64,000 nt of DNA from Ensifer sp. Root278 (GCF_001429285.1 NZ_LMJJ01000012.1:186530-250529), one strand, 5' to 3'. Counted from the stretch's first letter, positions 46,403 to 55,808 are shown. The notes: a model not told the origin generated them from the letters alone. A program made the numbers and translations.

Positions 46403-46507
46403 ATGCGCAAGCATATCGTCGCCGCCGTTGCTGTCATCCTGTCCAGCTTCCGTGCGCGTCACGAGGCGAAGGAGCGCAAGGCCGCCCGCGAGATCAGCTG
46501 GGCCTGA
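46403..46507 (+). CDS. 34-residue basic small protein
   Basis: A very short reading frame with an excellent ribosome binding site (AAGGAG, seven bases before ATG). It encodes MRKHIVAAVAVILSSFRARH followed by EAKERKAAREISWA. The first half is a hydrophobic segment that could be a signal or membrane helix; the second half is a charged, probably helical tail. Codons are GC3-rich, like real genes here. I do not recognise a family. It lies between two interspersed repeats in the 512-base gap before ubiA. Confidence 0.55.
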   Translation: MRKHIVAAVAVILSSFRARHEAKERKAAREISWA

Positions 46508-46525
46508 AGCTTCTGCGGCCCGCCA

Positions 46526-46628
46526 CTACAGCGCCGCGCGTCTTTTCAGACGCGCAAAGGTCGCTGTAGCACTTTCAGGGCTGCATGTTTTTACCCTTAA
46601 ACCGGCTAGGATTTAAGGAAACATGCAG
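46526..46628. repeat. Interspersed double-hairpin repeat, family A copy 2
   Basis: Same order as the copy at 432-537: a CTACAGCGCC..CGCTGTAG hairpin, an ACTTT spacer, then CTGCATGTTT..CCTTAAA pairing with TTTAAGG..AAACATGCAG. The arms vary in base but keep pairing (for example GTTT/AAAC in place of AATT/AATT), which is compensatory change. Confidence 0.8.
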
Positions 46629-46682
46629 AAGCGGGACGGACCGAATGCATGAAGAGGATCCTCCGCCGCGACGGAGGATTTT

Positions 46683-47642
46683 TCATATCAGGCGAACAAG
46701 AAACGCCAGCACCAGGCCGACAAAGATGATCAGGCCCACGACCCCGTTGAACTTGAACAGCGCCAGGCACTGTGCCGGATCGTGGATGTTCAACACCAGG
46801 ATCTGATAGGTCAGCATCGCCGCGGCAATCAGAAGTCCGATATAGGCAATGGTGCCGGCACCGGCAGCCACGAAGGACAGCAGCAACAGCAGCGTCGCGA
46901 TGCCATAAAGGCCGATCAGCCACGGTCGCGGATTTTCGCCGAACCGCCTTGCCGTCGAACGCACGCCGATCAGCTCGTCGTCCTCTCTGTCCTGGTAGGC
47001 GTAGATCGTGTCATAGCCGATCGTCCAGGCAATGGCCGCACCGTAGAGCAGCACGGCTGCCAGCGACAGCGTGCCGAACGCGGCTGCCCAACCCATCAGC
47101 GCGCCCCAGGAGAAGGCGAGGCCCAGGAAGAATTGCGGCCAATCGGTAAACCGCTTAGCAAAGGGGTAGATCGCGACGATCGCCAGCGACAGGATGCCGA
47201 GCACGATCGAGAACGTGTTGAACTGCAGCAACACGACAAGGCCGACGAGCGCCTGCAGCACCATGAACACTTTCGCCTGAAGACGCGAAACGCGCCCCGA
47301 CGGAAGCGGCCGCGAGCGGGTGCGCGCAACCTCCATATCGATGTCGTGGTCGACGATGTCGTTGTAGGTGCACCCCGCGCCGCGCATGGCAATCGCGCCG
47401 GCGGTGAACAGGAAGCAATGATACAGGAAGCGGCCGAACGAGAATTCTTCGGTGCCCGCCGCTGCGCCCGTCGCCAGCGCCACGGACCAGAGGCAGGGCA
47501 ACAGCAGCAATTGCCAGCCGATCGGACGGTCCCAACGGGCAAGCTGGGCATAGGGCCAGAGCGCGCGCGGCAGGACGCGATAAACCCAATTGTTGGACGG
47601 CGCGTCGTGGACGCGGCCGGAATCGGCGGAAAACGTGTTCAT
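46683..47642 (-). CDS. ubiA: 4-hydroxybenzoate polyprenyltransferase
   Basis: Attaches the polyprenyl tail to 4-hydroxybenzoate in ubiquinone synthesis, in the inner membrane. At 319 residues with about eight membrane helices, it is full length. The two Asp-rich magnesium-pyrophosphate motifs are present: YNDIVDHDIDMEVARTRSRP near residue 93 and YAYQDREDDELIGVRSTARR near 215. ATG at 47642 gives MNTFSADSGRVHDAP. Other ubi genes are not nearby. A family A repeat follows the stop. Confidence 0.96.
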   Translation of the reverse strand: MNTFSADSGRVHDAPSNNWVYRVLPRALWPYAQLARWDRPIGWQLLLLPCLWSVALATGAAAGTEEFSFGRFLYHCFLFTAGAIAMRGAGCTYNDIVDHDIDMEVARTRSRPLPSGRVSRLQAKVFMVLQALVGLVVLLQFNTFSIVLGILSLAIVAIYPFAKRFTDWPQFFLGLAFSWGALMGWAAAFGTLSLAAVLLYGAAIAWTIGYDTIYAYQDREDDELIGVRSTARRFGENPRPWLIGLYGIATLLLLLSFVAAGAGTIAYIGLLIAAAMLTYQILVLNIHDPAQCLALFKFNGVVGLIIFVGLVLAFLVRLI

Positions 47643-47711
47643 GCCCCTGTTTGACGCCGCAGGTCCGGCCGGTCAAGCGGCGAGATCGCCGCGGCGCCCA
47701 ACCAGCGAACG

Positions 47712-48518
47712 TCAGGGAAGAGTGAAGTCGAAGCGGTAGGTCGCCGACAGACCGACCAGGACCTGGTTGCGGCTCCCGCGCTCTTGAACGAGGCTGGAAT
47801 CGGCAGCAGGGCCAAGCAAGCGCCGATACTCGGCATAGGCACTCGTCTCAAGCTTCTCCGTTGCCTGCCAGGTGATCGCGGCACCGACGCCGGCGGATCC
47901 GACGCCGCCATGTGGACTGTAGGTGCTGAGCCCGGATGCAGCCGACTCGCGATCGTTTACGCCGTAGTAGGCCGAGTAGTAGCCGCTCGTGGCCGCACTC
48001 AGGCGCGGGCCGCCGGAGATGCGGACATTGCTGCTGACATCGGTGAAGGCGTCGGCCGCGACGTCTGCGACGACGCCGTGGTGGCTGCGAATGCCCTGGC
48101 GGACTTCGGCGCGCACCCGCAGCCAGTCCGTCGGATAGACCTCCGCAAAGCCGCCGACTTCACCGCCGAACTTGATCGGATCGAGGCCCTTCAGGTCGCT
48201 GGAGGTGCTGGCGTCGCGCTCGAAGATCAGCTTGCCGACGAGACCGGCACGGAAACTTCCCTGGTCGACGAGCGCATAGGACATGTTGTCGTTGCGCGAG
48301 GAGAAGCGGACCGAGCTGCCGGCCTTGCCGAGCGAGATCAGGGGCGCGGCCTGGAACATGCGCTTCGAGGCGCCTTCATACTTCGGGCCGAGGAAGCCGG
48401 TGGCACCGACCTTCAGATACCAGTCGCCGGACCAGAAATACTGGCCGTCAGCGGCAGAGGCGGCGTTGGCCGACAGCAAAAGGGTTCCAGAAAGGAGGAC
48501 GAGAGAACGGATACGCAA
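47712..48518 (-). CDS. MipA/OmpV family outer membrane protein
   Basis: A 268-residue exported beta-barrel of the MipA/OmpV family. The signal peptide ends SANAASA. YWSGDWYLKVGATGFLGPKY and the final SATYRFDF, ending in phenylalanine near the C-terminus, are typical of outer membrane barrels. Alternating hydrophobic strands run throughout. In enterobacteria MipA is a scaffold for murein enzymes; the role here is unclear. It is downstream of the AraC regulator gene on the same strand, 172 bases away, and may or may not be controlled by it. Confidence 0.85.
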   Translation of the reverse strand: MRIRSLVLLSGTLLLSANAASAADGQYFWSGDWYLKVGATGFLGPKYEGASKRMFQAAPLISLGKAGSSVRFSSRNDNMSYALVDQGSFRAGLVGKLIFERDASTSSDLKGLDPIKFGGEVGGFAEVYPTDWLRVRAEVRQGIRSHHGVVADVAADAFTDVSSNVRISGGPRLSAATSGYYSAYYGVNDRESAASGLSTYSPHGGVGSAGVGAAITWQATEKLETSAYAEYRRLLGPAADSSLVQERGSRNQVLVGLSATYRFDFTLP

Positions 48519-48690
48519 GAAACAACTCCGGAAGAATCATTCGCCGGGGCGAAGTTTGACCGTGCCGCTGCGCCGAAGGAGGGAGGTGGGCAGGAACGAC
48601 ACGAGGGCGGTTTATTGCGGCTTGTTCCTACGATTCCGTTAACCAGGTCAATTCAACCTTCCTTTGCCATACCCGGTTGGCGAACCCCGG

Positions 48691-49506
48691 TCACTGGCCA
48701 AGATAGGTCTTGAGATAGACGCTCGGCGGGCTGCCGAGCATGCGGCGAAACATGGTGGTGAAGGCCGCGACATTCTCATAGCCGGCATCAAGGGCCACAT
48801 TGGTGATTGGCTCGCCATCGGCAAGGAGCGGCAAGGAAGCGAAGATACAGGCCTGTTGGCGCCAGGTGACAAAGCTAACGCCCGTCTCCTTGCGGAAGAA
48901 CCGCGTGAATGATCGCCGGCTGAGGCGCATGCGATCCGCCCACTGGTCGATGCTCGCTGCCGCCGATGGCGCCTGCAGGAACTGTCGGCACAGCGCCGCG
49001 AGCTTCTCGTCGCGCGGAAACGGCAGGCCGAGCGGGCGTTCCTGCAGTCGGCCGATTTCTTCCAGAAGCAGATCCGTGACCAGTTGTTCGCGCCGCTCCG
49101 ACATCGTCTCGTTCTCGACGCTGACGAGCGCATCGACAAGGCTGCCGGCGAGCGGATTGATTTCCATGACCATCGGCCGTTCGGCGCGCAGCAGTTCCGG
49201 CGCGAAGTAGATCGAGTGCATGCGCACGTCACTGATCATCTCGGCCGAGTGCTCCATACCGGCCGGGATCAGCAGGGCATGGCCGGGCGGAACCATCCAC
49301 CGCCCGCGCTCGGTGCGCATCAGCACGACGCCGCCACGCGCCCACCAGAGCTGCGTGCGCGTATGGCTGTGGAAGGGAACCAGAAGACCGGCGCTATAGT
49401 CTCGTCCGAGCGCCAGCACCGGGGCGTTTCCCGTCTCGACCCAATCGAGGTTCCGGAAGTGATCGTCATCGGGAAGCTGCGGCAAGGGATATCGGCGGAT
49501 CGGCAT
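48691..49506 (-). CDS. AraC family transcriptional regulator
   Basis: A 271-residue regulator with an N-terminal cupin-like sensor (HSHTRTQLWWARGGVVLMRT near residue 45) and a C-terminal pair of helix-turn-helix motifs (IDQWADRMRLSRRSFTRFFR and ITNVALDAGYENVAAFTTMF). The inducer is unknown. It is divergent from a major-facilitator pump at 49616, a common arrangement in which such regulators control the adjacent transporter. ATG at 49506 is preferred over GTG at 49515. Confidence 0.88.
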   Translation of the reverse strand: MPIRRYPLPQLPDDDHFRNLDWVETGNAPVLALGRDYSAGLLVPFHSHTRTQLWWARGGVVLMRTERGRWMVPPGHALLIPAGMEHSAEMISDVRMHSIYFAPELLRAERPMVMEINPLAGSLVDALVSVENETMSERREQLVTDLLLEEIGRLQERPLGLPFPRDEKLAALCRQFLQAPSAAASIDQWADRMRLSRRSFTRFFRKETGVSFVTWRQQACIFASLPLLADGEPITNVALDAGYENVAAFTTMFRRMLGSPPSVYLKTYLGQ

Positions 49507-49615
49507 TTGGCCCACTCACGAAAGAAATCGACCAGATCACAAAAGCAGGCCAATCGCAACCTCAGTACAGATAGCCCTTGCCGCATACAACCTTCGAGAC
49601 GGCAAGGAATCACCC

Positions 49616-50812
49616 ATGTCTACCGTGACCTCAACTTCCGGGATTTCGCCGGAAAAGACGGCTTTCTCCGTCATCCTGGCCGTCAGCTTCTGCCATATGC
49701 TGAACGACATCATGCAGTCGCTGCTGACCGCGCTTTATCCGCTGCTCAAGGCGAACTATTCGCTCGATTTCGTGCAGATCGGCCTCTTGACCTTTACCTT
49801 CCAGCTGACGGCGTCGATGCTGCAGCCGGCCGTCGGCATCATCACCGACCGCTGGGCGCTGCCCTATTCGCTGCCGCTCGCCATGCTTTCGACCTGCAGC
49901 GGCCTGATCCTGCTGGCAAATGCGCATGACTTCTGGGTCCTGCTGGTGGCAGCGAGCCTGATCGGCATCGGTTCGGCGATCTTCCATCCGGAATCGTCCC
50001 GCATCGCCCGCCTCGCCTCCGGCGGTCGCCACGGATTGGCGCAATCGCTGTTCCAGGTGGGCGGCAATGCCGGCAGCGCCATGGGTCCGCTGCTTGCCGC
50101 CTTCATCGTCATTCCCTTCGGTCAGGGAAGCCTCAGCTGGTTCTCGATCGTCGCGATCATCGGCTTCTTCGTGCTCTCCTGGGTCAGCACCTGGCATGTG
50201 CGCCATCGCCGCACCACGATGAGCCGGCCGGCGCCGAGCCGCGCCCTTCCGCTGCCGAAGGGGCGGGTCATGTGGGCGGTCGCCGTGCTCGTGCTCCTGA
50301 CCGCCACCAAGAACGTCTACATGGCGAGCATCTCCAGCTACTTCACCTTCTTCGTCATCGAGAAGTTCGGCATCGACGTGCAGCAGGCGCAGCTCATGCT
50401 GTTCCTGTTCCTCGGCGCGGCCGCGGCCGGAACCTTCCTCGGCGGTCCGATCGGCGACCGTTACGGCGCCCGCTTCGTCATCTGGTTCTCGATCCTTGGC
50501 GTCATCCCCTTCGCCTTGCTGCTGCCCTATGCGAACCTCTTCTGGACCGGCGTCCTGTCGATCATCATCGGCCTGATCTTCTCCTCGGCCTTCTCGGCGA
50601 TCGTCGTCTTCGCCCAGGAGCTGGTGCCGGGCCGAGTGGGGCTGATCGCCGGCGTCTTCTTCGGTTTCGCCTTCGGCTTCGGCGGCATGGGCGCGGCCGT
50701 GCTCGGCATCTTTGCCGACCGGCAGGGCATCGAGTTCGTCTACACCATCTGCTCCTATCTGCCGCTGCTTGGCATCCTCACGATCCTGCTGCCGAAGATC
50801 CCCGCGCGATAG
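49616..50812 (+). CDS. MFS transporter, fosmidomycin resistance (Fsr) type
   Basis: A 398-residue, 12-helix major facilitator of the Fsr branch. The N-terminal helix SVILAVSFCHMLNDIMQSLL, with ASMLQPAVGIITDRWALPYS and SAIFHPESSRIARLASGGRH, is characteristic of this group. E. coli Fsr exports fosmidomycin, an inhibitor of the MEP pathway. The natural substrate here is unknown. It is divergent from an AraC regulator and followed by a strong terminator. Confidence 0.88.
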   Translation: MSTVTSTSGISPEKTAFSVILAVSFCHMLNDIMQSLLTALYPLLKANYSLDFVQIGLLTFTFQLTASMLQPAVGIITDRWALPYSLPLAMLSTCSGLILLANAHDFWVLLVAASLIGIGSAIFHPESSRIARLASGGRHGLAQSLFQVGGNAGSAMGPLLAAFIVIPFGQGSLSWFSIVAIIGFFVLSWVSTWHVRHRRTTMSRPAPSRALPLPKGRVMWAVAVLVLLTATKNVYMASISSYFTFFVIEKFGIDVQQAQLMLFLFLGAAAAGTFLGGPIGDRYGARFVIWFSILGVIPFALLLPYANLFWTGVLSIIIGLIFSSAFSAIVVFAQELVPGRVGLIAGVFFGFAFGFGGMGAAVLGIFADRQGIEFVYTICSYLPLLGILTILLPKIPAR

Positions 50813-50842
50813 GCTCTTCGCGCCGAAATCGCTTCCGTTTTC

Positions 50843-50878
50843 ACCGGGCGCCGCCATGCGGCGCCCGGTTTTCGTCTT
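50843..50878 (+). terminator. Intrinsic terminator after the Fsr-type transporter
   Basis: ACCGGGCGCCGC pairs with GCGGCGCCCGGT around CAT (50843-50869), followed by TTTCGTCTT. A very stable 12-bp GC-rich stem. Confidence 0.85.
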
Positions 50879-50984
50879 GCGCCACAAGCAGCACGCGACA
50901 CCCCATCCCCGTCGCAGCCCCACGTAATCATTCATCAATTTTTGCGCGCTACGGTCGTCTGACGGGCTTGGGCAGGGGTATAGA

Positions 50985-52025
50985 ATGCAGGGGCGAACGG
51001 CGATTCCGGCCTTTCTGGCGACGTTGCTATTTGCAACGGCGGCACCGGCCGAGACCCTGAACCTGCTGATCTGGGAATCCTATATCGACCAGAAGATCCT
51101 TGATCGCTGGACGTCGATAACAGGCGTCGCGGTGCACCAGGTCTATTACGATAGCGGCGACACCCGCGACGAGGTGCTGGCCGACCCGAACAGCCGCGTC
51201 GACCTGGTGGTAACCGGCGAAAACAGCGCCGCCCTCTTCGGTCGCAAGGGCGTGCTCGAAAAGCTCGACGAGACCAACGTCGCCTCGCTGCGGGACTATG
51301 ACGAAAGCTGGCGCAAGCGCTGCTCGGGCCGAGGCCTGCCCTATCTTTGGGGCACGATGGGCATCCTCTACCGATCGGACGTCGTTCGGGAGGCGCCGGC
51401 CTCCTGGCAGGATCTCATGCGTCCAGCCCCGGCGCTCGCGAAGCATGTCGCCATGTACGACGACCACAACGAGGCCTTCGTCGCGCCGCTGATGCTGCTC
51501 GGCCAATCGATCAACACCAACGACAGCGCCACCTTGAAGGCCGCCTTCGACCTGATGAAGGAACAGGCGCCCTCGGTGCTCACCTACGAATATATCATCA
51601 GCTCGATCCAGAACCCGACGGTCAGCAAGGACATCTATATGGCGCTGGGCTATAGCGGCGACCAGCACGTGCTGAACGACAAGGCAGGTACGCCCGGCGT
51701 CTGGCGCTACGCCGTTCCCAAGGAAGGCACGCTTTCCTGGCTCGATTGCATGTCGGTCGTCGCCAAATCGCCGAACAAGGACCGCGCGCTCGCTCTCCTC
51801 GACTATCTCGGTTCGCCGGGCAGTGCTGCCGCGAACGCGCTGGCGCTCAACATGCCGACGGCAAGCCGGGCAGCCTATGCGCTCCTGCCGGAAGAAGTCC
51901 GCGCCGACCCCGCCATCTACCCCTCACCCGACATCCTGGCCAAGAGCCAGTATCAACAGGAACTGTCCACAGAGTCGGTGCAATTGCGCCGACGCATCAT
52001 CAGCACATTGGCGAACTTCCAGTGA
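50985..52025 (+). CDS. nspS: Periplasmic polyamine-binding protein (NspS/PotD-like)
   Basis: A 346-residue exported substrate-binding protein of the PotD/PotF type. The signal peptide is MQGRTAIPAFLATLLFATAA. NLLIWESYIDQKILDRW and YYDSGDTRDEVLA match the polyamine-binding family, as do GVPYLWGTMGI-like GLPYLWGTMGILYRSDVV and the SWLDCMSVV region. No permease or ATPase genes follow; instead the stop overlaps (GTGA) a membrane GGDEF-EAL gene. This is the NspS-MbaA arrangement, where the binding protein signals through the c-di-GMP enzyme rather than importing. The exact ligand (norspermidine, spermidine or another polyamine) is not known. Confidence 0.8.
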   Translation: MQGRTAIPAFLATLLFATAAPAETLNLLIWESYIDQKILDRWTSITGVAVHQVYYDSGDTRDEVLADPNSRVDLVVTGENSAALFGRKGVLEKLDETNVASLRDYDESWRKRCSGRGLPYLWGTMGILYRSDVVREAPASWQDLMRPAPALAKHVAMYDDHNEAFVAPLMLLGQSINTNDSATLKAAFDLMKEQAPSVLTYEYIISSIQNPTVSKDIYMALGYSGDQHVLNDKAGTPGVWRYAVPKEGTLSWLDCMSVVAKSPNKDRALALLDYLGSPGSAAANALALNMPTASRAAYALLPEEVRADPAIYPSPDILAKSQYQQELSTESVQLRRRIISTLANFQ

Positions 52026-54391
52026 ATCTCGGCAAACGCGCGCTCATCCTGATCTTCCCCGTCGTTCTCGCTGGCTACCTGCTGGCGGCAGTCTCGGTCC
52101 ACGTCACGCAGAGCCGCTCCATCCGCGCGCTCGAACACGCCAAACTGTCGCAGCGCCTGGAACATGCGGCCGCCGTGTTCCAGAACGAGATCGGCCGCAG
52201 CAAGGGCTTCCTCAATGCGCTCTTGAACGGCAACTCGCTGCGCCAGTATGTGTCCGAAACGGATGAGAACTACCGCGCCAATGCGCTTGGTGTCAGGCTG
52301 CAGGAAAGCATCAAATCACTCCTGGACGACCCGACGGGCTACGTGTCGCTGGCGCTGCTGACTTCCGATCTGAAGACGGACTACTATTTCGAAAACAGCT
52401 GGGACCCCTTCGCCCAGATCGACGAGGCCCAGCTCAACCTCGCCCGCCGCTTGATCCGCGAAGACACGCTCGCCGACTGGACCTATCTTTACGAAGCGGG
52501 ACAAAGACCACGCATCGTTTATTCCTTCTTCCTCGATCCGGTCGCCTTCACCCGGCCGCTGCCGAGCAAGAAATCGAGCGCTCTGCTCGTCCAGGTCGCG
52601 ATCCAGCCGGACCGCTTCCTCGACATGCAGCAGGCACTGAAGAAGGAATACGGCTCCGACATCGTGCTCCAGCCCTGGCCGCTGGCGATTACCGAAGACC
52701 TTTCGGCAAGCGTTCATCTCGGGCCCTCGCTCTATGCGACGCTCACGGTTTCGAGCGAACATTTCGATGCGCTGTTGGCCAGGCAGAAGATCCTGCTGGC
52801 GCTCGGCGCCGTGGCGATGAGCCTGTTCTCGATCTGGCTGATCATCATGCTGATCCGCCGCTTCATTACCGACCCGATCGCAAGCCTCGACGCCAACGTG
52901 ATGGCGGTGATGGTGGGCGCGCGCGACGAGATCCGCGACATGGAGGAGAAAGGCGAGATCGGGCGGCTGACGGAAAATATCCGCGAATTGCATCGGCAGT
53001 CGGTGCAATCGCTGAAACTCGTGCAACGCAGTTCCTGGACCGACACCCTGACCGGCATCAGCAACCGCGGCCATTTCAACGCACTTGCCGCCGGCGCCGT
53101 GCGCGAGGCAATCGCCGCCGGCGAGAAGTGCAGCCTGCTGTTTATCGACATCGACAACTTCAAGTTCGTCAATGACAAGCACGGCCACGAGATCGGCGAC
53201 GAGCTCCTGAAGACGCTGTCCGTCCGTATCGGCGAGCGCGTCGATGCGATCACCGAGCGGCGCGGCCAGAAGCCGGCCATTCTTGCCCGCCTCTCCGGCG
53301 ACGAATTCGCCGTTTTCGTGCGATCGCGACCCGGCGACGGAACGGTCCGGGAAATTTCGGCCGCCATTCTGGGATTGTTCGAGGACGGCTTCGAAGTCTC
53401 CGACAAGCGCTACCCGGTGACCGCAAGCATCGGCGCGGCGATCTGCCCGGACGATGCGACCAACCTTGCCGAGCTGATTTCGAATGCCGATGCCGCGATG
53501 TATCAGGCGAAGACCAGCGGCAAGAACCGTTCGGCCCGTTTCTCGCGCGCGCTTCACGATAAGCGCACGCGGCTGCGCCAGATCCAGGACGAGCTGCGCG
53601 CGCTCGATCCGGACGAACAGTTCCATCTCGTCTACATGCCGATGGTCGACACCGAAGGCCGCGTCACCGGCTGCGAAGCGCTGCTGCGCTGGTACTCGCC
53701 CGTCCTCGGCAATGTTACCCCGGATGAATTCGTGCCGATCGCCGAAAGCTCCGGTCTCTTCACCAAGATCGACTGGTGGGTGATCAACAAGGCGATGTCC
53801 GATTGCCGGCAGCTCAAGGCGCTGTTCGGCCCGGAAACGGTGCTGGCAATCAACATCTCCTCGGCCGAACTGCACTCCAAGGCGATTGCCGACCATTTCT
53901 CTGACTGCCTGGAGCGACATGGGCTGGAGGCGCGTTCGATCGAGATCGAGCTCACCGAAACCTTCGCCGTCAAGTTCAGCGACCAGCTTCGCCGCAACAT
54001 CGACGCCCTGCGCCAGAATGGCTTCCGCCTTTCGATCGACGATTTCGGCGCCGGCTACACGTCCGTGCAGCAGATCATCGAATACACGGCCGATACTATC
54101 AAGCTCGACCGGGCGCTGGTCTCGAACCTCACCGCGTCGCAGTCGCTGCCGGTGCTCAAGGCGCTCATCGCGCTCTGCCACGCCAAGGACGTCGCCGTCG
54201 TCGGCGAAGGCATCGACACGCCAGAGAAGCTCTCGATGCTGACTGCAGCCGGTTGCGATCTGTTCCAGGGCTATCTCATCAGCAAGCCGCTGCCGATTGA
54301 AGATCTCGGCATCTGGGCGCTGACGCGCACCGCCCGCTACGCGCACGACGAAGGGCTGGATGACGTACAAACTCGGCAGGCCATCGCCTGA
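52022..54391 (+). CDS. mbaA: Membrane GGDEF-EAL protein (MbaA-like)
   Basis: A 789-residue c-di-GMP protein. Helix 1 is near residues 5-27, a periplasmic sensor spans about 28-255, helix 2 is near 258-283, then come HAMP-like, GGDEF (345-510) and EAL (525-770) domains. The GGDEF signature reads SGDEF (near 425) and lacks the RxxD inhibitory site, so cyclase activity may be weak. The EAL side keeps EALLRW, IDDFGAG, TIKLDRAL, GEGID and FQGY, so a phosphodiesterase is likely. It starts at GTG 52022, overlapping the nspS stop. As in Vibrio MbaA, the partner periplasmic protein probably sets the balance of the two activities. Confidence 0.82.
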   Translation: MNLGKRALILIFPVVLAGYLLAAVSVHVTQSRSIRALEHAKLSQRLEHAAAVFQNEIGRSKGFLNALLNGNSLRQYVSETDENYRANALGVRLQESIKSLLDDPTGYVSLALLTSDLKTDYYFENSWDPFAQIDEAQLNLARRLIREDTLADWTYLYEAGQRPRIVYSFFLDPVAFTRPLPSKKSSALLVQVAIQPDRFLDMQQALKKEYGSDIVLQPWPLAITEDLSASVHLGPSLYATLTVSSEHFDALLARQKILLALGAVAMSLFSIWLIIMLIRRFITDPIASLDANVMAVMVGARDEIRDMEEKGEIGRLTENIRELHRQSVQSLKLVQRSSWTDTLTGISNRGHFNALAAGAVREAIAAGEKCSLLFIDIDNFKFVNDKHGHEIGDELLKTLSVRIGERVDAITERRGQKPAILARLSGDEFAVFVRSRPGDGTVREISAAILGLFEDGFEVSDKRYPVTASIGAAICPDDATNLAELISNADAAMYQAKTSGKNRSARFSRALHDKRTRLRQIQDELRALDPDEQFHLVYMPMVDTEGRVTGCEALLRWYSPVLGNVTPDEFVPIAESSGLFTKIDWWVINKAMSDCRQLKALFGPETVLAINISSAELHSKAIADHFSDCLERHGLEARSIEIELTETFAVKFSDQLRRNIDALRQNGFRLSIDDFGAGYTSVQQIIEYTADTIKLDRALVSNLTASQSLPVLKALIALCHAKDVAVVGEGIDTPEKLSMLTAAGCDLFQGYLISKPLPIEDLGIWALTRTARYAHDEGLDDVQTRQAIA

Positions 54392-54435
54392 ACGGTGGCG
54401 ATTGCGGGAATCGCTGCCTGGACTCCCATTTTCCC

Positions 54436-54464
54436 TTGACCTTGCCGCCCTGCCGTCCTAACCG
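54436..54464 (+). promoter_or_regulatory. Candidate promoter for purD
   Basis: TTGACC at 54436-54441 and TAACCG at 54459-54464 are 17 bases apart, 33 bases before the purD ATG. The -35 matches the CTTGAC element common in Sinorhizobium; the -10 is poor. Confidence 0.3.
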
Positions 54465-54497
54465 CAGCGCAGCAATTTCGGGATATCGGGGGCTGCA

Positions 54498-55769
54498 ATG
54501 AAGGTTCTTCTCATCGGATCGGGTGGGCGCGAGCACGCCCTTGCATGGAAGATTGCGCAGTCTCCCAAACTGACGAAGCTCTATGCGGCACCGGGCAATC
54601 CCGGCATCGCCGAAGAAGCCGTCATCGTCGCGCTCGACACGGACGATCATGCGGCCGTCGCCGATTTTTGCCGCAAGGAAGCGATCGATTTCGTCGTGGT
54701 CGGTCCTGAGGGCCCGTTGGTCGCCGGTCTCGCCGACGTCCTGCGCGCAGCCGGCATCGCCGTCTTCGGCCCGTCTGCCGCCGCCGCCCAGCTCGAAGGC
54801 TCCAAGGGCTTCACCAAGGATCTTTGCGCCCGCTATGACATTCCGACCGGCGCCTATGGCCGCTTCACCGATGCCGAAAGCGCCAAGGCCTATGTGCGCG
54901 CCCAGGGCGCGCCCATCGTGATCAAGGCCGATGGCCTGGCAGCCGGCAAGGGTGTCACCGTCGCCATGGCGCTCGATGAGGCGCTCGCTGCCGTCGACGA
55001 TTGTTTTGCCGGCGCCTTTGGTGCTGCCGGCGCCGAAGTGGTGGTCGAGGCCTATCTCGATGGTGAGGAAGCAAGCTTCTTCTGCCTGTGCGACGGCAAG
55101 ACCGCGCTGGCGCTTGCCTCCGCGCAGGATCACAAGCGCGTCGGCGACGGCGATACCGGGCCGAATACCGGCGGCATGGGCGCCTACTCGCCCGCTCCGG
55201 TCATGACGGCCGAGATGATCGAGCGCACGATGAAGGAGATCATCGAGCCGACGATGCGCGGCATGGCGGAAAGCGGCCATCCCTTTTCCGGCGTCTTCTT
55301 TGCCGGCCTGATGATCACCGCCAAGGGCCCGGAGCTAATCGAATACAATGTCCGCTTCGGCGACCCGGAATGCCAGGTGCTGATGATGCGGATGAAGAGC
55401 GATCTGCTGCCGCTGCTCTATGCCGCGGCGACCGGCACGCTCGCCGGCATGGTGGCCGATTGGCGCGAGGAGACGGCGCTGACCGTCGTGATGGCCTCCA
55501 AGGGCTATCCTGGCAGCTACGCCAAGAACACGCCGATCACCGCCCTGCCCGTGGCCTCGGCCACCACCAAGGTGTTCCACGCTGGCACAGCGATGAAGGA
55601 TGGCGCCCTGGTCGCGACCGGTGGCCGCGTGCTCAACATCACCGCAACAGGCGCAAATGCAGGCACGGCCAAGGACAGAGCCTATGCGGCGGTCTCGGCC
55701 GTTTCCTGGGACAACGGCTTCTACCGGCACGATATCGGCTGGCGTGCGGTTGCACGCGAGAAAGCGTGA
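54498..55769 (+). CDS. purD: Phosphoribosylamine-glycine ligase
   Basis: Joins glycine to phosphoribosylamine with ATP in de novo purine synthesis. The 423-residue ATP-grasp protein is full length. Landmarks: the N-terminal [18 protein letters not shown], the ATP-grasp segment [16 protein letters not shown] near residue 142, [20 protein letters not shown] near 215, and [16 protein letters not shown] near 285. ATG at 54498 begins the family N-terminus. A hairpin spans its stop codon. Confidence 0.97.
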   Translation: MKVLLIGSGGREHALAWKIAQSPKLTKLYAAPGNPGIAEEAVIVALDTDDHAAVADFCRKEAIDFVVVGPEGPLVAGLADVLRAAGIAVFGPSAAAAQLEGSKGFTKDLCARYDIPTGAYGRFTDAESAKAYVRAQGAPIVIKADGLAAGKGVTVAMALDEALAAVDDCFAGAFGAAGAEVVVEAYLDGEEASFFCLCDGKTALALASAQDHKRVGDGDTGPNTGGMGAYSPAPVMTAEMIERTMKEIIEPTMRGMAESGHPFSGVFFAGLMITAKGPELIEYNVRFGDPECQVLMMRMKSDLLPLLYAAATGTLAGMVADWREETALTVVMASKGYPGSYAKNTPITALPVASATTKVFHAGTAMKDGALVATGGRVLNITATGANAGTAKDRAYAAVSAVSWDNGFYRHDIGWRAVAREKA

Positions 55770-55808
55770 TCCGGAGCGGAACTCATTTCCGGATCATTCT
55801 ATTTTTAC
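55767..55808 (+). terminator. Terminator overlapping the purD stop
   Basis: TGATCCGGA, which includes the purD TGA, pairs with TCCGGATCA at 55788-55796 around an 11-base loop. TTCTATTTTT follows. A nine-bp stem with a T-rich tail supports an intrinsic terminator. Confidence 0.65.

Noticed and set aside
49631-50938. Minus-strand reading frame of 435 codons opposite the Fsr-type pump
   Set aside because: It is antisense to a clear 12-helix transporter and gives a hydrophilic, repetitive product with no domain.
52316-54370. Minus-strand reading frame of 684 codons
   Set aside because: It is the mirror of the GGDEF-EAL gene mbaA, with no ribosome site or domain.
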